In this document: positions 1 to 5,095 of the stretch, piece by piece | How positions within the stretch are numbered: the first letter of the stretch is position 1 | Layout of the letters: every line of letters begins with the position of its first letter | Origin: DAOTUL01 sp034437435 | GTDB lineage: Bacteria > Chloroflexota > Anaerolineae > Aggregatilineales > Phototrophicaceae | Reading direction: 5' to 3' | DNA: 11,650 nucleotides | Assembly (NCBI GenBank): GCA_964417785.1 | Contig: CAYQJO010000136.1 | Location: 1-11,650, forward strand | Position numbers and translations under genes: made by a program | Notes under the pieces: model-generated | Database searches by the model: none | The model's input: only the letters and a program-made list of their open reading frames with translations | Told to the model about the DNA's origin: nothing

Positions 1-50
1 CCGAGGGTTGAAAGCTGCATATCGGTCTGACCGAGTTGGCGATATTGCAT
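1..50 (-). CDS. Aldo/keto reductase, N-terminal fragment (cut by window edge)
   Basis: Reading leftwards from an ATG at 50-48, the frame stays open to the window edge and gives MQYRQLGQTDMQLSTLG. This is the typical opening of the aldo/keto reductase family (usual form: M-x-Y-R-x-L-G-x-T/S-x-x-x-V/L-S-x-L-G), the first beta-hairpin before the TIM barrel. A strong Shine-Dalgarno sequence, AAAGGAG on the minus strand (65-59), sits 8 bases before the ATG, which supports the start. The family carries out NAD(P)H-dependent carbonyl reduction in the cytoplasm. The gene is divergent from the Gfo/Idh/MocA dehydrogenase at 133, and both families often occur together in sugar or polyol metabolism. Only 17 residues are visible, so the substrate and the catalytic Asp-Tyr-Lys-His set cannot be judged. 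Confidence 0.75.
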   Translation of the reverse strand, partial: MQYRQLGQTDMQLSTL

Positions 51-132
51 ATCGTTATCTCCTTTGTGCAGACTGAATCCTACACGATATGGGTGGAAAC
101 GGCTACAATATCAGTTTACATGAGGAGGCAAA
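51..132. promoter_or_regulatory. Divergent promoter region between aldo/keto reductase and Gfo/Idh genes
   Basis: These 82 bases lie between two divergent start codons and must hold both ribosome-binding sites and probably both promoters. On the plus strand GAGGAGG (122-128) lies 4 bases before the ATG at 133. TACAAT (104-109) is a plausible -10 box, but no good -35 is seen at the usual distance. On the minus strand AAAGGAG (65-59) serves the leftward gene, and TAGGAT (82-77) is a weak -10 candidate. The promoter boxes are by-eye matches only. Confidence 0.45.
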
Positions 133-1131
133 ATGGCAATTCGAATTGCACTGATTGGTGCAGGGCTTTTCGCCCGCGACGCCCATATTCCGGCCATCAA
201 GGCGATCCCGGCGTTTGAGGTGGTGGCCGTGTGCAGCCGAACAGTGGAATCGGCGCAGCAGCGAGCGGACCAGTTTGATTACCCGGTGGAGGTGATGACC
301 GATGTCGATGCGCTGCTGGCGCGAGACGACATTGATGCAGTCGATATTGTGCTGCCGATCCATGTAATGCCGGACGTGGTGCGCAAGGCGCTGGCAAGCG
401 GCAAACATGTCATCAGTGAGAAACCCATAGCGCCCGATGTCGCCAGCGGGAGGGCGCTGATCGCTGAATATACTGGCGAGTCGGTGTGGATGGTGGCGGA
501 GAATTATCGTTACCAGGATACCTATGTGGAGGCGGCGGAGCGGATTGAGATGATCGGCAGGCCGCTGGTGGCGTCCTGGACGCTGCAAATTCCGTTCAAC
601 GCGAAAAATAAGTATTATCATACCGGTTGGCGGCGCGATGACAGTCTGCCCGGTGGTTTGTTTCTGGATGCCAGCGTTCATCATGTGGCGGCGCTGCGGT
701 TGATGTTGGGCGAAATCGACCGTGTGAGCGCGTTCGTTTCCCATACGCGCAGCGATCTGCCGGTGGCCGATTCGCTGGCGGCGTCGTTGCAGTTCCGCAG
801 CGGGGTTGTTGCCACGCTCAGTGTGACATTCGGGGCTGCCGAATACTGGATTTCCGATATTGCCATCGGGGGCGATTCTGGGTGGATGACGGCTTCGCTG
901 GACAAGTTGACCCTTCACAGTCAGGGCGAGACCCGGACGTTTTCATACGGTGGCGTGGGCAATGTGCAGGCCGAGTTAATGGCTTTTGCCGACGCGATCC
1001 AGGCGGGTGAACCCCATCGCAACACACCAGAACAGGCGCTCCAGGATGTGGCCGTCATCGAGGCACTGCTGCGATCTGCCCGCGAAGCGCGGATCGTTGA
1101 ACCAGAAAAGGGAATCATCAAAAATGACTGA
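133..1131 (+). CDS. Gfo/Idh/MocA family NAD(P)-dependent oxidoreductase
   Basis: The 332-residue protein has the usual length of this family. The N-terminal Rossmann fold begins MAIRIALIGAGLFAR, with the dinucleotide-binding GAGLFA at residues 9-14. The conserved E-K-P (96-98) supplies the catalytic lysine K97. The C-terminal substrate domain carries D179-x3-H183, in G-L-F-L-D-A-S-V-H-H, which matches the family's active-site Asp/His pattern. Members oxidise or reduce sugars, inositols and related cyclic polyols with NAD(P) in the cytoplasm. The substrate cannot be told from sequence alone. The ATG at 133 is preferred because GAGGAGG lies just upstream. The stop overlaps the start of the DtxR-type regulator by 8 bases, and an aldo/keto reductase diverges upstream, consistent with a carbohydrate-related locus. 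Confidence 0.9.
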   Translation: MAIRIALIGAGLFARDAHIPAIKAIPAFEVVAVCSRTVESAQQRADQFDYPVEVMTDVDALLARDDIDAVDIVLPIHVMPDVVRKALASGKHVISEKPIAPDVASGRALIAEYTGESVWMVAENYRYQDTYVEAAERIEMIGRPLVASWTLQIPFNAKNKYYHTGWRRDDSLPGGLFLDASVHHVAALRLMLGEIDRVSAFVSHTRSDLPVADSLAASLQFRSGVVATLSVTFGAAEYWISDIAIGGDSGWMTASLDKLTLHSQGETRTFSYGGVGNVQAELMAFADAIQAGEPHRNTPEQALQDVAVIEALLRSAREARIVEPEKGIIKND

Positions 1132-1780
1132 ATCGACAGAGATGCACCTGATAACCATCTACCGGCTGACCGAAGAACAACAGACGGCCAGTATCGGTGA
1201 CATCGCCGCAATGTTGGGGATACACCATTCCAGTGTATCAGAGAAGGTCAAGCGGTTGAAAGAACAGGGGTTGGTCCAGCACGAACATCACGAAGGGGTA
1301 TCGCTGACTGAAGATGGTCGTCGTATCGCCATCAGTGTGCTGCGCAAGCACCGTCTGGTCAAGACCTTCCTGGTGCAGATGGCGGCGTATCCCATTGATG
1401 AAGTTTATGACGAGGCGTGCCAGTTGGAACACGTCATCTCGGATCGGTTGGCGGATCGACTGGAAGAGATGTTAGGCAACCCACAGGTGGACCCACACGG
1501 CTATCCGATCCCTGACCGCGATGGTAGTGTGGCGGTTCTCAATTATCGTTCGTTGAACGATCATTCACCGGGTGAGACGGTCGTCATCCGGCGGGTGGAT
1601 GCGCTGCAACAGGACAAACTCACGTATTTGCGCCAGCTTGGATTGACGCCCGGAACGCAGGTCAAAATCGAAGAGATTGCCCCGTTTGACGGCCCGCTGA
1701 CGCTGGTCGTCGGTGAACAGACAGTGGTCATCGCACCATCACTGGCACAGGAAATTGAGGTGAGTGACCTCACCACATGA
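1124..1780 (+). CDS. DtxR/IdeR-type metal-dependent transcriptional repressor with FeoA-like C-terminal domain
   Basis: The 218-residue protein has three parts. Residues about 1-65 are a winged helix (recognition region I-H-H-S-S-V-S-E-K-V-K-R-L). Residues 66-130 are the metal-binding dimerisation domain (RKHRL 74-78, DEACQLEH 96-103, then PHGYPIP 124-130). Residues about 147-214 are a FeoA/SH3-like domain. The family represses metal uptake genes when loaded with Fe2+ or Mn2+. By alignment to DtxR the primary-site ligands are kept: M7 (DtxR Met10), C99, E102 and H103. The Met/Cys pair points to iron-type rather than MntR-type selectivity. Two ancillary-site ligands differ: K80 for Glu83 and Y95 for His98. 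The ATG at 1124 aligns with the family N-terminus (STEMHLITIYRL), so an in-frame upstream extension inside the dehydrogenase gene is discounted. AAAAGGGA lies upstream. The 8-base overlap suggests translational coupling. Confidence 0.92.
   Translation: MTESTEMHLITIYRLTEEQQTASIGDIAAMLGIHHSSVSEKVKRLKEQGLVQHEHHEGVSLTEDGRRIAISVLRKHRLVKTFLVQMAAYPIDEVYDEACQLEHVISDRLADRLEEMLGNPQVDPHGYPIPDRDGSVAVLNYRSLNDHSPGETVVIRRVDALQQDKLTYLRQLGLTPGTQVKIEEIAPFDGPLTLVVGEQTVVIAPSLAQEIEVSDLTT
1759..1774. terminator. Hairpin at the convergent DtxR / CIA30 gene ends, possible bidirectional terminator
   Basis: GGTGAG (1759-1764) and CTCACC (1769-1774) form a perfect 6-bp stem around a TGAC loop. The hairpin spans the last codons of the DtxR-type gene and the stop codon of the CIA30 gene (1772-1770). 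Neither strand has a proper U-tract after it, so it would be a weak terminator at best. No other terminator lies between the converging genes. Confidence 0.3.
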
Positions 1781-2339
1781 CGGTTTCTGGCGCGATGTAG
1801 ACGCTGATCTGGGCGATTTCCAGCGCAAAAGGCCCGATCTGTTTGTCGGTGATGATAAGGCCGAAAACGCGCACCATACTGGTGTCGAGCGGTGGGGCGT
1901 CTGGCAGTATCCGTCCGAAGCTGGTTGGCTGAAATGCTGAGAAGGGGATACGGATCATCTGCCATTCACCGGCCTGGGTCTCGAAGAACGCCCGGTGCTG
2001 AAGGTTGCTGTGTGCATCCCACAGGTTGAAGCCGTAGGTCTTGCCGTTGCCTTTAACGAGAAGCTCGATGCCATCATAGGCGCTGATGTCTGCGTTGATG
2101 GGGTAGGTGCGTACCGACGCGAACCCGCCGTTGTTCGCCAGCGAGATTTCGCCCGTGAACAGGGCCGTACCATTTTCACTGATGGTCCATTCGCCGTCAG
2201 ATTGGCCGCCCATCACACCATCGTTGACGGTGTACCAGATTTCAGCGTCGGATTCCTTGTCAAACTGGAACAGGGTGCGCACGAGACCCGACTCCGGTGG
2301 AACTACAACCATCAGCAGTGCCGCTAACAATAGAAACAC
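1770..2339 (-). CDS. CIA30-family protein with secretion-like N-terminus
   Basis: The 189-residue product matches the CIA30 family (a galactose-binding-like beta-sandwich, named after the mitochondrial complex I assembly factor). Signature stretches are VNDGVMGG (38-45), GGFASVR (71-77), IPFSAFQPTSFGR (131-143) and a closing F-A-L-E-I-A-Q-I-S-V-Y (171-181). Bacterial members have no settled function, and a role in complex I assembly should not be assumed. A GTG at 2339-2337 is chosen as start because GGAGG lies 8 bases upstream. A longer frame from a TTG at 2354 exists, but it has no good ribosome-binding site and would itself contain the GGAGG. From GTG the protein starts with a hydrophobic run, F-L-L-L-A-A-L-L-M-V-V-V-P-P, suggesting export or membrane anchoring, but it lacks the basic n-region of a standard signal peptide. 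The stop overlaps the DtxR-type gene end by 11 bases. Confidence 0.82.
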   Translation of the reverse strand: MFLLLAALLMVVVPPESGLVRTLFQFDKESDAEIWYTVNDGVMGGQSDGEWTISENGTALFTGEISLANNGGFASVRTYPINADISAYDGIELLVKGNGKTYGFNLWDAHSNLQHRAFFETQAGEWQMIRIPFSAFQPTSFGRILPDAPPLDTSMVRVFGLIITDKQIGPFALEIAQISVYIAPETVMW

Positions 2340-2361
2340 GATACCATCCTCCAACTCACTG

Positions 2362-2393
2362 GAATCAAAATAGCCCGTCTACATTGGACGGGC
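2362..2393 (-). terminator. Rho-independent terminator of the repeat/beta-helix protein gene
   Basis: Read on the minus strand, GCCCGTC (2393-2387), a 7-base loop, and GACGGGC (2379-2373) form a perfect 7-bp GC-rich stem. TATTTTGATTC (2372-2362) follows as a short U-rich tail. It begins 9 bases after the stop codon of the 2403-4943 gene. It also lies about 23 bases upstream of the CIA30 start, so CIA30 is probably transcribed only by read-through from this direction or from a promoter not recognised here. Confidence 0.8.
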
Positions 2394-2402
2394 ATGAGGG
2401 AG

Positions 2403-4943
2403 TCAGTTGCAGAATGGAAGAGGTGCTGTCCGGAACGGGATGTAGGTCACATTGCCGAAGATGGCGTCACCGCTGCCGCTGCCGATCCCACTGGGACCGT
2501 CGGGTGCGCCCCACCAGTTCAGAATGGCGTCCACTGGTTGATTCTCGCTGTCCAGGTTGACGACAGCGCTGCCAACCGGTGAGACATTCTGGTTGATGCA
2601 GCTATCGTTCACGGTCATGGAGGCACTGTTGGTGGAGAGCGCACCACCGAACGAGTAAGACGAGTTGCCCGATAGCTGGCTGTTGATGACCGTCACGGTG
2701 CCGAAGACGTTATTATACAGGCCACCGGCGCTGATCCCGGCGCTGTTGCTGGTTATGGCGCTGTTGTTGATGTATATGGTGCCATCGGAATTGTAGAGAC
2801 CACCGCCCTCAATGGCTGAGTTGCCGCTGATGGTCGATTGATCGAGTGTCAGAGTCGCACTCGATCCGAAGTTTTTGATCGCGCCGCCCTGGGCGTTTGT
2901 AGCTGAATTGTTATCAAAGGTGCTGTTAGTGATGGTGATCTGGCCGGAACTGTTGAAAACGCCACCGGCACTGCTGGCACTGTTGCCGCTTATGGTGCAG
3001 TTGTCCATCGCCAGCAGACCGAGATGGTTATAGACTGCGCCGCCGTCGCTGCTGCTCAAACTGCCATTCTGTAAGGACAGATCACGCAGGGTCAAATCGC
3101 CAGAGATGCCGTTATGGATCAGCCGCATTTCCGGCGCGCCGTCGCTGCGCCGGATGGTTGCTCCGCGCCCTTTGATGGTGAGGACGCTGTTGACCACTGG
3201 CAAGCCGATCTCGGTGGCCGATGTTGATGTCAGTGTATACAACCCTCCAGGTGCCAGACAGATTACACTGGGCCGCCCGTCCGCATTGGCCTGATTGATT
3301 GCCCACACCAGCCCGGTTGCACCGTACACATCACCATTGACGATCTCGTAATCACATTCGGATGGAGTTGGGGTGAGGGTGGGAGTGAACGTCGCCGTGT
3401 TGGTCGGTGTAGGAGTGGCGGTATTGGTGGGTGTGAATGTTGCTGTATTCGTCGGTGTGTGTGTGGTCGTATTGGTCGGTGTGTGTGTGGCCGTATTGGT
3501 CGGTGTGAAGGTAGCGGTATTCGTCGGCGTGAAGGTCGCAGTATTGGTCGGTGTGTGAGTGGCGGTATTGGTGGGTGTGAAGGTCGCAGTATTGGTCGGT
3601 GTGTGAGTGGCGGTGCTGGTCGGTGTGTGGGTAGCGGTGTAGGTGGGCGTGAAGGTCGCAGTATTGGTCGGTGTGTGAGTGGCCGTATTGGTGGGCGTGA
3701 AGGTCGCAGTATTGGTTGGTGTGTGAGTGGCCGTATTGGTGGGCGTGAAGGTAGCGGTGTTGGTGGGTGTGAAGGTCGCAGTATTGGTCGGTGTGTGAGT
3801 GGCGGTGTTGGTGGGTGTGAAGGTAGCGGTGTTGGTGGGTGTGAAGGTCGCTGTATTGGTCGGTGTGTGAGTGGCGGTGTTGGTGGGTGTGAAGGTCGCC
3901 GTATTGGTCGGTGTGTGTGTGGCCGTATTGGTCGGTGTGAATGTTGGCGTATTGGTCGGTGTGTGAGTGGCCGTATTGGTCGGCGTGAAGGTAGCGGTGT
4001 AGGTGGGCGTGAATGTCGCTGTATTCGTTGGCGTGAAGGTTGCCGTATTGGTCGGTGTGTGTGTGGCCGTATTGGTCGGTGTGAAGGTCGCTGTATTGGT
4101 CGGTGTGTGAGTGGCGGTGTAGGTGGGCGTGAAGGTCGGTGTGTGGGTGGCGGTATTCGTCGGCGTGAAAGTCGCCGTATTGGTCGGTGTGTGAGTGGCG
4201 GTGTTGGTCGGTGTGAACGTCGGCGTATCTTCCGGCCCGCAGCGAATAGTGGCCTGGGGATGGGAGTTACCCGGATGTCCAATCTGCTGGTCAGCCTCAA
4301 GACGGACCTCATCACCCTGGTGGTATTCAACTTCCATGTGTGTGCCGCCAGCCAGCATGATATCGCCACTATTGACCATCACCCCACCGGCATACATGCG
4401 CCACTGGGTAGAAGAAACCATGTTACCATTACCGGGTTCACCGGTGTTGTGAATCCTGAAGACTGCGACGTGCGCCTGACATTGAGCGTGGACTTCCAGA
4501 CTGGAACAGTCCGGTCGGCCATTGCCAGCACAGTGCGGCGGCTCGGTAGGTACAGGTGTTTCAGTTGGGACCGGGGTCGGGTTGCAGGCACACAGACAGC
4601 TTGCCTTGACATCCACCTGCTGACCATCGATGAACAGGCGCGTGGTGTTGGGTGAGTTCGGCACACGGCTGGTGTGGAAGAAGGTGTCGCTGTGCGCGGG
4701 AGCCGTACCGCCGCCAGTTTGTCCCGTTCCGTAAACATCCCAGGTATAATCAATATCAATGTCGGTTGAGTTGCGTACGCGCCAGACCAGATAGGTCTCC
4801 GGTTCAGGCGAACACATCGACGTCAGCTTGAGTGTATGCTCGCATGGTGCAGGCGCAGCCGTGAGTACGGCGTTGGCAACGATGAGAATGAAGAAGGCTG
4901 CGATGGTGACCAGCAACCTGGTATGATGGTGTTGGGGTTGCAT
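2403..4943 (-). CDS. Secreted Thr-Pro-Thr repeat protein with C-terminal right-handed beta-helix
   Basis: The 846-residue protein starts at an ATG with AAAGG 9 bases upstream (4957-4953). Residues about 9-31 are a signal peptide (hydrophobic core L-L-V-T-I-A-A-F-F-I-L-I-V-A-N-A-V). Two small Cys-containing beta-type domains follow (about 34-120 and 138-236). The second ends with L-E-A-D-Q-Q-I-G-H-P-G and is joined to the first by a PTPVPTETPVPTEPP linker. Residues 240-527 are 35 octads of the type TPTNTAT(F/H) plus two 4-residue half units. Residues 530-846 form a pectate-lyase/polymorphic-outer-membrane-type beta-helix with recurring I-S-G-N-S-A and G-G-x-Y/F-N motifs, and NWWGAPDGPSG at 809-819. 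There is no sortase motif or C-terminal membrane helix. It is probably a surface or secreted adhesin-like or polysaccharide-interacting protein with an O-glycosylated stalk (inference). It is divergent from the kinase gene and ends at a terminator. Confidence 0.88.
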   Translation of the reverse strand: MQPQHHHTRLLVTIAAFFILIVANAVLTAAPAPCEHTLKLTSMCSPEPETYLVWRVRNSTDIDIDYTWDVYGTGQTGGGTAPAHSDTFFHTSRVPNSPNTTRLFIDGQQVDVKASCLCACNPTPVPTETPVPTEPPHCAGNGRPDCSSLEVHAQCQAHVAVFRIHNTGEPGNGNMVSSTQWRMYAGGVMVNSGDIMLAGGTHMEVEYHQGDEVRLEADQQIGHPGNSHPQATIRCGPEDTPTFTPTNTATHTPTNTATFTPTNTATHTPTFTPTYTATHTPTNTATFTPTNTATHTPTNTATFTPTNTATFTPTYTATFTPTNTATHTPTNTPTFTPTNTATHTPTNTATFTPTNTATHTPTNTATFTPTNTATFTPTNTATHTPTNTATFTPTNTATFTPTNTATHTPTNTATFTPTNTATHTPTNTATFTPTYTATHTPTSTATHTPTNTATFTPTNTATHTPTNTATFTPTNTATFTPTNTATHTPTNTTTHTPTNTATFTPTNTATPTPTNTATFTPTLTPTPSECDYEIVNGDVYGATGLVWAINQANADGRPSVICLAPGGLYTLTSTSATEIGLPVVNSVLTIKGRGATIRRSDGAPEMRLIHNGISGDLTLRDLSLQNGSLSSSDGGAVYNHLGLLAMDNCTISGNSASSAGGVFNSSGQITITNSTFDNNSATNAQGGAIKNFGSSATLTLDQSTISGNSAIEGGGLYNSDGTIYINNSAITSNSAGISAGGLYNNVFGTVTVINSQLSGNSSYSFGGALSTNSASMTVNDSCINQNVSPVGSAVVNLDSENQPVDAILNWWGAPDGPSGIGSGSGDAIFGNVTYIPFRTAPLPFCN
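3363..4226 (-). repeat. In-frame 24-bp tandem repeat array encoding TPTxTATx octads
   Basis: This 864-base tract codes for residues 240-527 of the surface protein. It consists of 35 units of 24 bases plus two 12-base half units (residues 240-243 and 268-271). On the plus strand the units read roughly GTATTGGTCGGTGTGTGAGT with many third-position changes. Changes are mostly synonymous or swap His and Phe at octad position 8. Position 4 is usually Asn, with Tyr three times, Ser once and Leu in the last unit. Length changes in whole or half units keep the frame open, so copy number could vary between strains. Confidence 0.95.
3481..4020 (-). repeat. 120-bp higher-order repeat inside the TPT array
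   Basis: Within the 24-bp array, blocks 120 bases apart resemble each other more than neighbouring units do. The marker GAAGGTCGC occurs at 3531, 3579, 3651, 3699, 3771, 3843 and 3891, with spacings of 48, 72, 48, 72, 72 and 48. Bases 3541-3600 and 3661-3720 differ at only 3 of 60 positions, and 3781-3840 and 3901-3960 are further diverged copies. This shows that segments of five octads were duplicated as blocks. Confidence 0.75.
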
Positions 4944-5046
4944 GGTTCCGAACCTTTAGTTAATGTTAAATAAAGAACAAGCAAAAATATATCGAACTTT
5001 ATACCTTGCCTTAAACAAGTTTATCATATTTGAAATCTGAAGGGTG

Positions 5047-5052
5047 TATAAT
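5047..5052 (+). promoter_or_regulatory. Perfect -10 box (TATAAT) for the kinase operon
   Basis: TATAAT matches the housekeeping sigma consensus exactly and predicts a transcript start near 5059, giving a leader of about 37 bases. The region 15-19 bases upstream has no hexamer close to TTGACA, so an activator may be needed or the match may be chance in AT-rich DNA. Confidence 0.45.
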
Positions 5053-5069
5053 CTTGTAAAAATCTGCTC

Positions 5070-5086
5070 ATTGTCTTAGGGACAAT
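5070..5086. promoter_or_regulatory. Inverted repeat ATTGTC-N5-GACAAT overlapping the kinase ribosome-binding site
   Basis: ATTGTC (5070-5075) and GACAAT (5081-5086) are perfect 6-base arms around TTAGG. The weak Shine-Dalgarno AGGGA (5078-5082) falls in the loop and the first bases of the right arm, 13 bases before the ATG. As RNA the hairpin could limit translation; as DNA it could be an operator just downstream of the predicted transcript start. Its role is inferred from position only. Confidence 0.4.
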
Positions 5087-5095
5087 TACAACCGC

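Larger units (their letters stand above)
4944..5095. promoter_or_regulatory. AT-rich divergent promoter region between surface protein and kinase genes
   Basis: The 152 bases between the two divergent ATGs are strikingly AT-rich compared with the genes. Plus strand: a perfect TATAAT (5047-5052) lies 43 bases before the kinase ATG, but no convincing -35 is present. AGGGA (5078-5082) is a weak, distant ribosome-binding site. Minus strand: AAAGG (4957-4953) lies 9 bases before the surface-protein ATG, and TATAAA (5003-4998) or TATATT (4991-4986) are -10 candidates without a good -35. The arrangement would allow shared control of both genes, but no known operator was recognised. Confidence 0.6.

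Noticed and set aside
36..218. Small 60-residue plus-strand frame at the left edge
   Set aside because: It runs across the leftward aldo/keto reductase start and into the dehydrogenase in another frame, with no ribosome-binding site.
103..918. 271-codon open frame antisense to the dehydrogenase
   Set aside because: It is opposite a well-conserved Gfo/Idh/MocA gene, its product is Arg/His-rich, and no family is recognisable.
986..1123. Upstream in-frame extension of the DtxR-type gene
   Set aside because: The extension lies inside the dehydrogenase gene and does not resemble the family, whereas the ATG at 1124 gives the standard N-terminus.
3363..4226. CRISPR-like array of short regular repeats
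   Set aside because: Units are head-to-tail with no unique spacers, and they keep a protein reading frame with a signal peptide upstream and a folded domain downstream.
3263..4369. Long minus-strand frame rich in Arg/Pro/His across the same array
   Set aside because: Frame-shifted shadow of the TPT repeat in the 2403-4943 gene; no start region and no domain on either side.
3459..4655. Long plus-strand open frame rich in Gly/Cys/Arg across the repeat array
   Set aside because: It has no stops only because the 24-bp antisense repeat contains none in this frame. It lacks a sensible start signal and its composition simply mirrors the TPT array; the minus-strand gene has signal peptide, linker and beta-helix around it.
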